A stretch of 64,000 nt of DNA from assembly GCA_964650965.1 (NCBI GenBank), contig CAZYYO010000002.1, forward strand, positions 14,971 through 78,970, read 5' to 3'. The notes below the pieces were generated by a model. That model had not been told where the DNA came from and did no database searches. It worked only from the letters and a program-made list of their open reading frames with translations. Numbering within the stretch: the stretch's first letter is position 1; every line of letters starts with the position of its first letter. Position numbers and translations under genes: made by a program. Below are positions 17,043 through 26,996 of the stretch, piece by piece. Source of the stretch: CAZYYO01 sp964650965. Its GTDB lineage: Bacteria > Bacillota > Clostridia > Lachnospirales > Lachnospiraceae.

Positions 17043-17963
17043 ATGAACATAGCAACATTGGTAGGTGCCTTGCCAGGTGACGTGGCACAGGGACTCATCT
17101 GGGGGATTATGGCTCTGGGTGTTTTTATTACGTTTAAGTTACTGGATTTTGCAGATTTGACAGTTGACGGATCTTTTGCTACAGGAGGAGCGGTTACGGT
17201 TATGCTTCTGATTAATGGATGGTCAACACCAGCTGCGTTAGCCGTGGCGGCTGTATGTGGAATCGCTGCCGGAATGGTCACTGGATTATTACATACTGTA
17301 CTGGGAATTCCGGATATTTTGGCTGGAATCCTGTCACAGATTGCATTGTATTCTGTAAATTTAAATATTATGGGTGGTGCCAATCAAGCAGTAAGTGTAG
17401 ATAAATACAATTTGCTGGTATCCTTACGTTATGTATCCAAGTCCATCTGGGTTTCTATTGGCTTTATTGCTATTATTGTGGCGCTCATGTATTGGTATTT
17501 TGGTACAGAACAGGGAAGTGCCATTCGTGCCACGGGAAGCAATCCTTCTATGAGCCGTGCCCAGGGAATTAATATTGATTTGATGAAGGTGATTGCATTG
17601 GCATTAGGCAATGGATTAGTTGCATTGTCTGGTGGCTTGATTGCCCAATATCAGGGCTTTTCAGATATCAATATGGGACGAGGAGCTATCGTTATTGGAC
17701 TGGCAGCCGTAATTATTGGTGAGGTTCTTGGAAATGCAGTCTTTGGCAAGAAGATGAACTTTATTATACGTATGGCCTTTGTAGTTATTGGAGCAATTAT
17801 TTATTATATCGTTATTGGTGTGGTTCTCTGGTTGAAGATGCCTACCAACGATTTAAAACTGTTTACAGCCATTATCGTTGCCGTATTCCTTGCAGTTCCT
17901 TATCTGCGTGGTCAGGCCAAGAGCTCCTTTAGAAAAGCAGCAAGAAAGGGAGGGGCAAAATAA
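17043..17963 (+). CDS. ABC transporter permease (LivH/TrpY-like)
   Basis: A 306-residue membrane protein with eight or more helices, of the branched-chain permease superfamily. The segment GLIWGIMALGVFITFKLLDFADLTVDGSFATGGAV is characteristic of the permease in TrpXYZ-like systems. AAGGAG is eight bases before the ATG. The ATPase gene follows with one base between. Only one permease is present, so it probably forms a homodimer. It would pass the ligand delivered by the upstream lipoprotein. Confidence 0.88.
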   Translation: MNIATLVGALPGDVAQGLIWGIMALGVFITFKLLDFADLTVDGSFATGGAVTVMLLINGWSTPAALAVAAVCGIAAGMVTGLLHTVLGIPDILAGILSQIALYSVNLNIMGGANQAVSVDKYNLLVSLRYVSKSIWVSIGFIAIIVALMYWYFGTEQGSAIRATGSNPSMSRAQGINIDLMKVIALALGNGLVALSGGLIAQYQGFSDINMGRGAIVIGLAAVIIGEVLGNAVFGKKMNFIIRMAFVVIGAIIYYIVIGVVLWLKMPTNDLKLFTAIIVAVFLAVPYLRGQAKSSFRKAARKGGAK

Positions 17964-17964
17964 T

Positions 17965-18759
17965 ATGTTAAACGTAAATAATATTTATAAAACCTTTAAT
18001 CCAGGAACTATTAATGAGAAGCATGCATTAAATGGGGCAACACTTCAGTTAGATGAAGGGGATTTTGTTACTGTTATTGGTGGAAATGGAGCAGGCAAGT
18101 CTACATTTCTAAATGCTGTAGCAGGTGTGTGGCCTGTAGATGATGGAAGCATTTCCATTGATGGCATTGATGTAACTGGCTTATGTGAATATAAAAGAGC
18201 AAAATATTTGGGACGAGTATTTCAAGACCCTATGACCGGAACAGCAGCAGATATGGAGATAGAAGAAAATCTGGCACTGGCAGCAAGACGAGGCCGAAGC
18301 CGTGGTCTGGGCTGGGGAATCACCAAGAAGGAAAAGGAAGAATTCCATGAAATGCTTAAGATTTTAGATTTGGGCTTAGAGGACCGCATGACGGCAAAGG
18401 TGGGATTGCTTTCCGGTGGACAGCGTCAGGCATTGACCCTTCTTATGGCAACCTTGCAAAAGCCGAAGGTTCTTCTACTGGATGAGCATACGGCAGCTTT
18501 GGATCCTAAGACTGCTGCAAAGGTACTAGACACCACAGAGCGAATCATTAATGAACATCACTTAACCACCATGATGGTTACCCATAATATGAGAGATGCC
18601 ATTGAACATGGAAATCGTCTGATTATGATGAATGAGGGCGAGGTTATTCTTAATATCTCTGGAGAAGAGAAAAAGAAGCTGACCATTGAACAGCTTCTTC
18701 ATAAATTTGAAGAGGTATCCGGAACAGAGTTTGTGACAGATAAGGCAATTTTATCCTAA
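17965..18759 (+). CDS. ABC transporter ATP-binding protein (TrpZ-like)
   Basis: 264 residues from the ATG at 17965, which has a GGGAGGGG site about ten bases before it; an in-frame ATG at 17878 lies inside the permease gene. Walker A GGNGAGKST is at 39-47, followed by a Q-loop FQDPMTG, signature LSGGQRQA and Walker B VLLLDEHTAALDP. The DEHTAALDP form, with His where most have Pro, is usual for this subfamily. It completes the three-gene importer. Confidence 0.9.
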   Translation: MLNVNNIYKTFNPGTINEKHALNGATLQLDEGDFVTVIGGNGAGKSTFLNAVAGVWPVDDGSISIDGIDVTGLCEYKRAKYLGRVFQDPMTGTAADMEIEENLALAARRGRSRGLGWGITKKEKEEFHEMLKILDLGLEDRMTAKVGLLSGGQRQALTLLMATLQKPKVLLLDEHTAALDPKTAAKVLDTTERIINEHHLTTMMVTHNMRDAIEHGNRLIMMNEGEVILNISGEEKKKLTIEQLLHKFEEVSGTEFVTDKAILS

Positions 18760-18814
18760 TTGATTAATAATCATACATAAAATGAGACAAAACACGTATA
18801 AATACTCATTTCAT

Positions 18815-18835
18815 CCCTTGCCTAAAGGGATGTTG
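18815..18835 (+). promoter_or_regulatory. Leader hairpin before amino acid ABC operon
   Basis: CATCCCTT and AAGGGATG form a perfect 8-bp stem around a short loop, 50 bases before the start codon. There is no T-run after it. It may be a transcript-stabilising or processing element. Confidence 0.4.
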
Positions 18836-18884
18836 TATGATAGAATTGTGGACAAATGAAAAAGCTGAGACAAAGGAGAATACA

Positions 18885-19661
18885 ATGAAAAATATGAAAA
18901 AAATAGTTGCATTTGCACTGGTTTGTGTTCTGGCAATAAGTTTATTTGCTGGATGTGGAAGCAAATCTGCAGGTGACGACGCAGACAAAGATACCTTAAT
19001 TATGGCTACAAATGCTGCATTTCCTCCATATGAATATGTGGAAGGAAGTGATTATGAAGGAATCGACGTAGAAATTGCACAGGCGATTGCGAAAGAATTA
19101 GGCATGGAGCTTCAGATTGAAGATGTGGAATTTGGTTCTATCATTGGTGGTGTGCAAAGTGGTAAATTTGATATGGGTATGGCCGGTATCACGGTTACAG
19201 ATGAGAGAAAAGAAAGCGTTAATTTCTCAGATTCTTATGCAACAGGAATCCAGTCCGTTATTGTAAAGGAAGGCTCTTCCATTCAAAGCGTTGATGATAT
19301 TACCAGCAGCAACAAAATTGGCGTTCAGCAGGATACTACTGGAGATATTTATGCTTCTGATCCTGATGATGGTTACGGCGAAGATGCAGTTGTTCGCTAC
19401 AATAAGGGCGCAGATGCAGTACAGGCATTATTAAGTGATAAGGTTGATTGCGTCATTATTGATAATGAACCTGCAAAGTCTTTTGTAGCTTCTAATAGTG
19501 GATTAAAGATTCTTGATACTGCATATGCAGAAGAAGACTATGCAATCTGTGTTGGCAAGAAGAATACAGAATTATTAAATCAAATTAATGATGCCTTAGA
19601 TAAGCTGAAAGCAGATGGAACAATTCAGAAAATTGTTGATAAGTATATTACAGCAGAATAA
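18885..19661 (+). CDS. Polar amino acid ABC transporter substrate-binding lipoprotein
   Basis: 258 residues from the ATG at 18885, with AAGGAG six bases upstream. Lipobox LFAGC after a KKIVAFALVCVLAIS core. The mature domain is a type II (SBP_bac_3) fold with the hallmark ATNAAFPPYEY and DVEIAQAIAKELG near its start. Such proteins bind polar or basic amino acids. The two genes downstream supply permease and ATPase. A terminator-like hairpin lies between it and the permease, which fits excess binding protein. Confidence 0.92.
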   Translation: MKNMKKIVAFALVCVLAISLFAGCGSKSAGDDADKDTLIMATNAAFPPYEYVEGSDYEGIDVEIAQAIAKELGMELQIEDVEFGSIIGGVQSGKFDMGMAGITVTDERKESVNFSDSYATGIQSVIVKEGSSIQSVDDITSSNKIGVQQDTTGDIYASDPDDGYGEDAVVRYNKGADAVQALLSDKVDCVIIDNEPAKSFVASNSGLKILDTAYAEEDYAICVGKKNTELLNQINDALDKLKADGTIQKIVDKYITAE

Positions 19662-19700
19662 TTTCCAGGTATTTCGCAGGCATACTTAACATCATAGAAA

Positions 19701-19728
19701 TAAGGGCAGCTTATGGTTGCCCTTTTTT
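19701..19728 (+). terminator. Leaky terminator within the amino acid ABC operon
   Basis: A stem of about 8 bp (AGGGCAGC with GGTTGCCCT, one G-T pair) followed by six T. It sits between the binding-protein and permease genes; since no promoter is evident after it, partial read-through is likely. Confidence 0.65.
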
Positions 19729-19752
19729 ATGTAATAGAAAGAGGTTCATAAA

Positions 19753-20487
19753 ATGAGTGAATGGATACAGGGGTTAAAAGCGGACTTTATACTGAATTTC
19801 GTTGATAAAGACCGTTGGCTGCTTATGGTAAGCGGCTTAGGAACAACATTAAAAATCACATTTTTTGCTGTGCTGATTGGTATTGTGATTGGAGCGGTTG
19901 TAGCTACCATCAGATCCACCTATGACAAAAATGGCGAAAGCATGGCCAAGAGAAAAGGCATATCATATTATGCACTATGCTTTTTTAATCTGGTATGTAA
20001 GGCATATCTTACCATTATTCGTGGTACGCCTGTAGTAGTTCAGCTTTTGATTGCATATTTTATTATTTTTGCGTCCAGTACCAATGCAGTTGCTACAGCA
20101 GTATTTGCATTTGGAATTAATTCCGGAGCCTATGTTGCAGAAATTATCCGAGGCGGCATTATGTCTATTGATGAAGGACAATTTGAGGCAGGACGTTCTT
20201 TGGGTTTTAATTACGTACAGACCATGATTTATGTCATTATTCCACAGGTATTTAAGGTGGTTCTTCCTACCCTGTGTAACGAGTTTATTGTACTGTTAAA
20301 AGAGACCTCAGTAGCAGGCTATATTGGTTTGGTAGATTTAACCAAAGCAGGAGATGTGATTCGTGGAAGAACATTTTCAGCATTTATGCCATTAATTGCA
20401 GTTGCGCTGATTTACCTGGTAATGGTAATGATTCTCACAGCGTTGGTGGGTAAATTAGAAAGGAGTCTGCGTAAAAATGAGCGATAA
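19753..20487 (+). CDS. Amino acid ABC transporter permease (HisM/GlnP family)
   Basis: A 244-residue protein with about five helices. The family's first-helix segment LLMVSGLGTTLKITFFAVLIG is clear, and the EAA loop EAGRSLGFNYVQTMIYVIIPQ contacts the ATPase. A hydrophilic stretch at about 55-70 is longer than in many members. It ends inside the ATPase gene (11-base overlap), so the two are co-translated. It probably works as a homodimer. Confidence 0.92.
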   Translation: MSEWIQGLKADFILNFVDKDRWLLMVSGLGTTLKITFFAVLIGIVIGAVVATIRSTYDKNGESMAKRKGISYYALCFFNLVCKAYLTIIRGTPVVVQLLIAYFIIFASSTNAVATAVFAFGINSGAYVAEIIRGGIMSIDEGQFEAGRSLGFNYVQTMIYVIIPQVFKVVLPTLCNEFIVLLKETSVAGYIGLVDLTKAGDVIRGRTFSAFMPLIAVALIYLVMVMILTALVGKLERSLRKNER

Positions 20488-21220
20488 TGTATTAATTCAT
20501 GTAGAACAATTAAAAAAGCATTATAATCATGGAGCAATTAAGGCATTAGATGGAGTCTCTATGGATATAAATAAAGGAGAGGTGGTTGTTATTATTGGAC
20601 CATCCGGAAGTGGTAAATCCACACTGCTGCGCTCTTTAAATCTGCTGGAGCTGCCCACAGATGGACATATTCTGGTGGATGGGGTGGATATTACAGATCC
20701 TAAGACTAATATCAATCTTCATCGTCAGAAGATGGGAATGGTATTTCAGCATTTTAATCTGTTCCCCAATATGACAATCCTGAAAAATATGACCATTGCC
20801 CCTATAAAGCTTCATCGTAAATCTCAGCAGGAAGCAGAAGAATATGCAATGGAGTTGCTCCGTCGAGTAGGACTAGAGGATCGTGCCAATGCATATCCAA
20901 GCCAGCTTTCCGGAGGACAGAAGCAGCGTATTGCCATCGTAAGGGCACTTTGTATGGAACCGGAGGTATTGCTTTTTGATGAACCTACCAGTGCGTTAGA
21001 CCCTGAAATGGTAGGAGAAGTGTTAGAGGTTATGAAGGATTTGGCACGGGAAGGTATGACCATGGCAGTAGTAACTCATGAAATGGGCTTTGCCAGAGAA
21101 GTTAGCAATCGTGTTATTTTCATGGATGCAGGAACCATTGTGGAAGAAAATACACCGGAACAGATTTTTGACCATCCCCAAAGTGAGCGATTACAGTCCT
21201 TCTTAGCAAAGGTACTGTAA
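20477..21220 (+). CDS. Amino acid ABC transporter ATP-binding protein (GlnQ/HisP family)
   Basis: 247 residues with Walker A GPSGSGKST near 41-49, Q-loop MVFQHFNLFP, signature LSGGQKQRIAIVRAL, Walker B VLLFDEPTSALDP and switch histidine in VVTHEMGFA. Q-loop and EMGFAREV are typical of polar amino acid importers. Last gene of the operon, with the start codon inside the permease gene. Confidence 0.95.
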   Translation: MSDNVLIHVEQLKKHYNHGAIKALDGVSMDINKGEVVVIIGPSGSGKSTLLRSLNLLELPTDGHILVDGVDITDPKTNINLHRQKMGMVFQHFNLFPNMTILKNMTIAPIKLHRKSQQEAEEYAMELLRRVGLEDRANAYPSQLSGGQKQRIAIVRALCMEPEVLLFDEPTSALDPEMVGEVLEVMKDLAREGMTMAVVTHEMGFAREVSNRVIFMDAGTIVEENTPEQIFDHPQSERLQSFLAKVL

Positions 21221-21265
21221 ATACAATAGAGCTTAAAGGAAAGAAAAGAGGAGAAGAATAGAATT

Positions 21266-22804
21266 ATGACAACAGCACAAATATGGATTCTGCTGGCAAT
21301 TGCACTTTATATGATTGTGATTATTGCAGTGGGAGTGGTTTATTCCAATAAAAATAAGAATGCAGACGACTTTTATCTGGGAGGAAGACAGTTAGGACCT
21401 TTTGTAACAGCTATGAGTGCAGAAGCTTCCGATATGAGCAGCTGGCTTTTAATGGGACTTCCGGGAGTGGCATATGTAACAGGAATTGCAGATGCAGCCT
21501 GGACAGCCATTGGACTGGCAGTAGGTACATATCTCAACTGGCTTTTTGTAGCAAAACGTCTTCGTAGATATTCTGCTAAGGCAAATAATGCCATTACCAT
21601 TCCGGAGTTCTTTAAGAACCGTTATCGGGATGACAGCAATCTGCTGTTGGGAATTTCCGCAGTAGTCATTTTGATTTTCTTTATTCCCTATACAGCCAGT
21701 GGATTTGCAGCCTGTGGTAAGCTGTTTTCCTCATTGTTTGGAATGAATTATATGGCAGCCATGGTAATGAGTGCTGTTATTATTGTGTTTTATACCATGC
21801 TGGGAGGCTTTTTGGCAGCCAGTACCACAGATTTAATTCAAAGTATTGTAATGACAGTGGCTCTGATTATTGTTGTTGTGTTTGGCATTCAGACTGCTGG
21901 AGGATGGAGTGCAGTAGCAGAAAACGCCAACAGTGTTGCCGGCTATCTGAATATGACAGAATTAGCAGATATTAATACCAATCAGGCTTCTGGCTATGGC
22001 TTGATTACCATTGTATCTACATTGGCATGGGGCTTGGGATATTTCGGTATGCCTCATATCCTTCTTCGCTTTATGGCAATTAAGGATGAGAATAAGATTA
22101 AGACTTCAAGAAGAATCGCTACCGTATGGGTAGTAATTTCTATGGCAGTGGCAATTGTTATTGGAATTGTTGGATATGCTATGAGTAAGGCTGGAGCAAT
22201 TGAGACCTTTACTACCAGCTCTGAAGCAGAACGACTGATTATTAAGACAGCACAGTTACTTAGCGAAAATGGCATTGGATTTGCCTTTGTTGCAGGAATT
22301 ATTTTAGCAGGTATTCTTGCTTGTACCATGTCAACTTCAGATTCTCAGCTGTTAGCAGCATCCTCTAGTGTATCTCAGAACTTATTGGTGGATGTATTTA
22401 AAGCAAAATTATCCGATAAAGGTAAAATTATAGCAGCCAGATTGACCGTTGCAGCCATTGCAATCATTGCTGTATTTATCGCAAGAGATCAGGACAGCTC
22501 TGTATTTACCATCGTAAGCTTTGCCTGGGCAGGCTTTGGTGCTGCCTTTGGACCGGTGATGCTATTCTCTTTATTCTGGAGAAGAACCAATCGCTATGGA
22601 GCTATGGCTGGTATGATTACCGGTGGTATTCTGGTATTCGTTTGGAAATATCTGATACGTCCGTTAGGCGGAGTATGGAAAATTTACGAATTATTACCAG
22701 CATTTATTGCAGCCTGTGTGGCAATTATAGTAGTAAGTCTTTTAACCAAAGCACCTTCCAAAGAAATTACAGCAGAATTTGATCAGGTTGCTCAGGGAAA
22801 ATAA
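21266..22804 (+). CDS. putP: Sodium/proline symporter, SSS family
   Basis: 512 residues with about thirteen helices, matching PutP length and order. Diagnostic segments include DDFYLGGRQLGPFVTAMSAEASDMSSW, which holds the sodium and substrate sites, and GFLAASTTDLIQSIVMT. GWGLGYFGMPHI-like sequence (AWGLGYFGMPHILLRF) is typical of proline transporters. It uses the Na+ gradient to import proline. It begins 45 bases after the ABC operon and may read from its transcript. Proline is the most likely substrate, from homology alone. Confidence 0.9.
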   Translation: MTTAQIWILLAIALYMIVIIAVGVVYSNKNKNADDFYLGGRQLGPFVTAMSAEASDMSSWLLMGLPGVAYVTGIADAAWTAIGLAVGTYLNWLFVAKRLRRYSAKANNAITIPEFFKNRYRDDSNLLLGISAVVILIFFIPYTASGFAACGKLFSSLFGMNYMAAMVMSAVIIVFYTMLGGFLAASTTDLIQSIVMTVALIIVVVFGIQTAGGWSAVAENANSVAGYLNMTELADINTNQASGYGLITIVSTLAWGLGYFGMPHILLRFMAIKDENKIKTSRRIATVWVVISMAVAIVIGIVGYAMSKAGAIETFTTSSEAERLIIKTAQLLSENGIGFAFVAGIILAGILACTMSTSDSQLLAASSSVSQNLLVDVFKAKLSDKGKIIAARLTVAAIAIIAVFIARDQDSSVFTIVSFAWAGFGAAFGPVMLFSLFWRRTNRYGAMAGMITGGILVFVWKYLIRPLGGVWKIYELLPAFIAACVAIIVVSLLTKAPSKEITAEFDQVAQGK

Positions 22805-22855
22805 ACAGTTTATAAACAGTTTCATAAAAGAACATTAAAGTTCTGCCCAATGGTA

Positions 22856-22884
22856 TTGCTTTTAGCATACATGTAAAATATAAT
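22856..22884 (+). promoter_or_regulatory. Sigma-A promoter of ftsH
   Basis: TTGCTT at 22856-22861 and TATAAT at 22879-22884 with a 17-base spacer. The start would fall near 22891. Confidence 0.65.
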
Positions 22885-22897
22885 AAAACTCAGAATA

Positions 22898-22924
22898 GAA
22901 GCACAACCTCTATGGTTGTGCTTC
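22898..22924 (+). promoter_or_regulatory. 5' hairpin of the ftsH transcript
   Basis: A perfect 11-bp stem (22898-22908 with 22914-22924) and five-base loop, within about ten bases of the predicted transcript start. There is no T-run. It resembles a stabilising 5' stem-loop or an operator dyad; it does not match the CIRCE heat-shock operator. Confidence 0.6.
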
Positions 22925-22957
22925 AAAGAATATACCAAGGAGTTTTTGGAGGATAAA

Positions 22958-25048
22958 ATGGACGAAAATCAGTCAAACAACAATGGCGATAATAATAACA
23001 ACAAGAAGAATCGAAAACAACCCTTTCTCATCTTCGTATTGTTTTCACTTATTGCATTATTTATTACCAGCCTGATCTATTCCAGGGCAGGAAGCAGTAC
23101 CACAGAGGAAATCACATATACCCAGTTCTTACAGCTGGTAACAGAGGACCAGGTAAAATCTGTAGTATTTGATGGGGATCAGATTAATATCACCCTGACG
23201 GAAGATTCAGACTTTACGGTCTCGGATGAGTCCAAGAAATTATCTGAGTATTATGAGCAAAGCACAGGGACAAAGCTGCAGATGAACTATTATACTGCGT
23301 ACATCAACGATGAAACATTACTTCCGTTATTGAAGGAACATAAGGTAGAGATTGATGGTAAGGTGTCGGATTCTACGGCAGCTATATTGTATAATGTCCT
23401 AAGCTTTGTGATTCCGCTAGTTCTTGTATGGATACTGTTAGGCTTCCTTATGAAGCGAATGGGCGGCGGAGCCATGGGCGTTGGCAAAAGTAACGCTAAG
23501 GTATATGTGGAGAAAACTACCGGTGTAACCTTTAAGGATGTGGCCGGACAGGATGAAGCGAAGGAATCCCTTCAGGAAGTCGTGGACTTCCTTCATAACC
23601 CTAAGAAGTATACGGAAATCGGTGCCAAGCTTCCCAAGGGAGCCTTGTTGGTAGGACCTCCGGGAACCGGTAAAACATTACTTGCTAAGGCAGTGGCAGG
23701 AGAAGCAGGAGTTCCGTTCTTCTCGTTAGCAGGTTCTGATTTTGTTGAAATGTTTGTTGGTGTAGGTGCATCTCGAGTGCGAGACTTGTTTAAGGAAGCA
23801 CAAAAGCAGGCACCCTGCATTATTTTCATTGATGAAATTGATGCTATTGGAAAGAGCCGTGACAGTAGATTTGGCGGTGGAAATGATGAAAGAGAGCAGA
23901 CATTAAATCAGCTGCTGGCAGAGATGGATGGATTTGATACCTCCAAGGGACTACTGATTCTAGCAGCAACCAACCGACCGGAGGTGCTGGATAAGGCATT
24001 ACTTCGTCCGGGACGTTTTGACCGAAGAATCATTGTGGACCGACCGGATCAGAAGGGACGTCTGGAGACACTGAAGGTTCATTCTAAGGATGTTTCTATG
24101 GATGAATCAGTAGATCTTGAGGCAATGGCACTGGCATCTGCCGGTTTGGTAGGTTCCGATCTTGCCAATATGATTAATGAAGCTGCCATTATAGCAGTTA
24201 AGAAGGGCAGAAAATTTGTAAATCAAAGTGACCTTTTTGAAGCCTTTGAATTGGTAGCGGTTGGTGGAAAAGAGAAAAAAGATCGTGTGATGAATGATAA
24301 GGAGCGTAAAATCGTTTCCTATCATGAGGTGGGACATGCTCTTGTATCTGCATTACAGAAGAATACAGAACCGGTACAGAAGATTACCATTGTACCTCGT
24401 ACCATGGGAGCCTTAGGCTACACACTTCAGACTCCGGAGGAGGAGAAGTTCTTAGAGACCAAGGAAGAGCTTCTGGCGAAGATTACGACCTTTATGGCAG
24501 GACGTGCGGCAGAGGATATTGTGTTTGGCTCATCTACCAGCGGCGCTGCAAATGATATTGAAAGTGCAACCAATATTGCCAGAAATATGGTTACACGATT
24601 TGGAATGTCTGATAAGTTCGGCATGATGGGACTGGCTTCTGTGGAGAACCAGTATCTGGAAGGAAGAGCATCCCTGACCTGCGGCGATAAGACGGCAGCC
24701 CTGATTGATGATGAGGTGCTGGCAATTATTAATCGCAGCTACAATACGGCGAAGGAGCTGTTAGAAGAGAATAAAGAGGTACTGGATCATATCTCAGATT
24801 ATCTCTATGAACATGAGACCATTACCGGTAAGGAATTCATGAAGATTTTCCGTGAATTAAAAGGAATTCCTGAGCCAGAGGAAGAAGCGAAAAGCGATAA
24901 GCTGCAGGAGAGCATTGCACAAGATGCCTCCAAAGAGGAAAGCATCTTCGTAGAGGAAGAAATGCCCAAGGAAGAAGCGGCAACGGAATCTGCAGATGAA
25001 ACGAGTACAGCGGTGTCTCCAGAAACAGAAGCTTCTAACAATGATTAA
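22958..25048 (+). CDS. ftsH: ATP-dependent zinc metalloprotease FtsH
   Basis: 696 residues from the ATG at 22958 (GGAGG seven bases upstream); an earlier frame start at 22916 lies in the leader hairpin. Two helices (about 22-42 and 146-168) flank an external domain. The AAA domain has Walker A GPPGTGKT near 233, Walker B IIFIDEIDAIG and the SRH segment ATNRPEVLDKALLRPGRFDRR. The zinc site HEVGH is near 456. The acidic tail (residues ~640-696, rich in E, A, S) is dispensable in relatives. FtsH degrades misfolded membrane and short-lived regulatory proteins as a hexamer. Confidence 0.97.
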   Translation: MDENQSNNNGDNNNNKKNRKQPFLIFVLFSLIALFITSLIYSRAGSSTTEEITYTQFLQLVTEDQVKSVVFDGDQINITLTEDSDFTVSDESKKLSEYYEQSTGTKLQMNYYTAYINDETLLPLLKEHKVEIDGKVSDSTAAILYNVLSFVIPLVLVWILLGFLMKRMGGGAMGVGKSNAKVYVEKTTGVTFKDVAGQDEAKESLQEVVDFLHNPKKYTEIGAKLPKGALLVGPPGTGKTLLAKAVAGEAGVPFFSLAGSDFVEMFVGVGASRVRDLFKEAQKQAPCIIFIDEIDAIGKSRDSRFGGGNDEREQTLNQLLAEMDGFDTSKGLLILAATNRPEVLDKALLRPGRFDRRIIVDRPDQKGRLETLKVHSKDVSMDESVDLEAMALASAGLVGSDLANMINEAAIIAVKKGRKFVNQSDLFEAFELVAVGGKEKKDRVMNDKERKIVSYHEVGHALVSALQKNTEPVQKITIVPRTMGALGYTLQTPEEEKFLETKEELLAKITTFMAGRAAEDIVFGSSTSGAANDIESATNIARNMVTRFGMSDKFGMMGLASVENQYLEGRASLTCGDKTAALIDDEVLAIINRSYNTAKELLEENKEVLDHISDYLYEHETITGKEFMKIFRELKGIPEPEEEAKSDKLQESIAQDASKEESIFVEEEMPKEEAATESADETSTAVSPETEASNND

Positions 25049-25051
25049 TTT

Positions 25052-26923
25052 ATGTTTGATTTAAAAGAAGAATTAAAAAAACTCCCGGATCAGCCGGGAG
25101 TATATATTATGCATGATGCAGCGGATACCATTATTTATGTGGGCAAAGCAATCAGTCTGAGAAATCGTGTGCGACAGTATTTTCGGGCTAGTCATGATGA
25201 AGGTATTAAAAAGGATCAAATGGTTTCGAAGATTGATCATTTTGAATACATCATTACAGACTCTGAATTAGAAGCACTGGTTTTGGAATGTAATCTGATT
25301 AAGGAGCATCGGCCAAAATATAACACAATGCTTAGGGATGATAAGACATATCCATATATTAGGGTGACGCTGGGAGAAGATTTTCCCAGGGTCCTCTTTT
25401 CACGTCAATTGCTAAAGAATAAGGACCGCTTTTTTGGACCCTTTACCAGTGCAGGAGCTGTAAAATCTACCATTGAATTAATACAGAAGATTTATCATAT
25501 TCGAACCTGCAACAAGAAATTCCCGGAAGCCATTGGAAAAGACCGTCCATGTTTGAATTATCATATTAAACAGTGCCAGGGCGTATGTCAGGGGTATATT
25601 TCCAAGGAAGAATATGCAAAAAATGTGAATGGTGCGTTGGACTTTCTAAATGGTAATTATCAGCCAGTGATTCAGATGTTAGAAGAGAAGATGAAGGAGG
25701 CTGCCGCCAGTCTGGAATTCGAAAAGGCAGCGGAGCAGCGGGATTTATTAGAAGCGGTGAAGCAATGTGCTCAGAAGCAGAAAATAACCCATATGGATGG
25801 TGAGGACAAAGATATTATCGCTATGGCAATCGAAGGGGAGGATGCTGTCGTCCAGGTATTCTTTATTCGTAATGGCAGATTGATTGGCAGAGAGCATTTT
25901 TTTATGAATATCCGCATGGAGGATGACAGAGCAGGATTAATTCAAAGCTTTATACAACAGTTTTATTCAGGAACGCCACTGATTCCCCGAGAATTATTTG
26001 TACAGGAGGAAATTCCAGAGCATGCCTTGATTGAGGATTGGCTGACTCAGAAAAAGGGACAGCGGGTGTATGTACGAAGCCCTAAGATTGGAATGAAGGA
26101 GAAACTGGTAGAGCTGGCAGAGAAGAATGCACTGCTGGTGTTAAATCAGGATAAAGAGAAAATCAAGAAGGAAGAGGGCCGGACCATAGGTGCATTGAAA
26201 GAAATTGCAGCGTTACTATCACTGGAGCGAATCCAGCGTATGGAGGCATATGATATTTCCAATACCAATGGATTTCAGTCGGTTGGTTCTATGGTGGTTT
26301 TCGAAAAGGGAAAGCCTCAGCGAAGTGATTATCGTAAGTTTAAGCTTAAAACCATTACCGGACCGGATGATTATGGCTCCATGAGAGAGGTTTTAACACG
26401 ACGTTTCCGCCATGGGATGGAAGAAAAAAATGAATTAAAAGAGAAAAATCTGGAAGAACAGCTGGGAAGCTTTACCCGTTTTCCGGATGTGATTATGATG
26501 GATGGTGGTAAAGGACAGGTTCATATCGCAGAAGAAGTTCTAAGAGAATTGAATTTAAAGATTCCAGTATGTGGTATGGTGAAGGATGATCATCATCGTA
26601 CCCGTGGATTGTATTATCAGAATCAGGAGATTCCCATTGATAAATCATCCGAAGGATTCAAATTAATTACCCGGCTTCAGGATGAAGCACATCGTTTTGC
26701 TATCGAGTATCATAAATCTCTGAGAAGCAAGGGGCAGGTGCATTCCTTCCTGGACGATATTATGGGAATCGGACCGGCAAGGAGAAAGGCCTTGATGAAG
26801 AAGTATATGAGTGTAGATCGTATGCGAGAGGCAACCTTGGAAGATTTGATGGATACACCATCCATGAACCCAGCGGCAGCAGAAGCATTGTATGAATTCC
26901 TTCATCAGGAGAAACCTGTTTGA
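25052..26923 (+). CDS. uvrC: Excinuclease ABC subunit C
   Basis: 623 residues, full length. GIY-YIG nuclease domain at the N-terminus (PGVYIMHD, IIYVGKA), UVR helical segment near 200-240 that contacts UvrB, RNase-H-like endonuclease domain (YDISNTNG, DGGKGQV) and a C-terminal helix-hairpin-helix pair (IMGIGPARRKALM). UvrC makes both incisions in nucleotide excision repair. It starts three bases after ftsH, so the two may share a transcript. Confidence 0.97.
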   Translation: MFDLKEELKKLPDQPGVYIMHDAADTIIYVGKAISLRNRVRQYFRASHDEGIKKDQMVSKIDHFEYIITDSELEALVLECNLIKEHRPKYNTMLRDDKTYPYIRVTLGEDFPRVLFSRQLLKNKDRFFGPFTSAGAVKSTIELIQKIYHIRTCNKKFPEAIGKDRPCLNYHIKQCQGVCQGYISKEEYAKNVNGALDFLNGNYQPVIQMLEEKMKEAAASLEFEKAAEQRDLLEAVKQCAQKQKITHMDGEDKDIIAMAIEGEDAVVQVFFIRNGRLIGREHFFMNIRMEDDRAGLIQSFIQQFYSGTPLIPRELFVQEEIPEHALIEDWLTQKKGQRVYVRSPKIGMKEKLVELAEKNALLVLNQDKEKIKKEEGRTIGALKEIAALLSLERIQRMEAYDISNTNGFQSVGSMVVFEKGKPQRSDYRKFKLKTITGPDDYGSMREVLTRRFRHGMEEKNELKEKNLEEQLGSFTRFPDVIMMDGGKGQVHIAEEVLRELNLKIPVCGMVKDDHHRTRGLYYQNQEIPIDKSSEGFKLITRLQDEAHRFAIEYHKSLRSKGQVHSFLDDIMGIGPARRKALMKKYMSVDRMREATLEDLMDTPSMNPAAAEALYEFLHQEKPV

Positions 26924-26947
26924 CAATCAATGGAAATCATATAAAAT
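26920..26947 (+). promoter_or_regulatory. Promoter of the hprK-murB-whiA gene run
   Basis: TTGACA (26920-26925) overlaps the uvrC stop codon; TAAAAT (26942-26947) follows after 16 bases. Confidence 0.6.
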
Positions 26948-26996
26948 AAGACTATAAATATAAGACGGAAATATAATACTAATGGAGGAACGTCGT

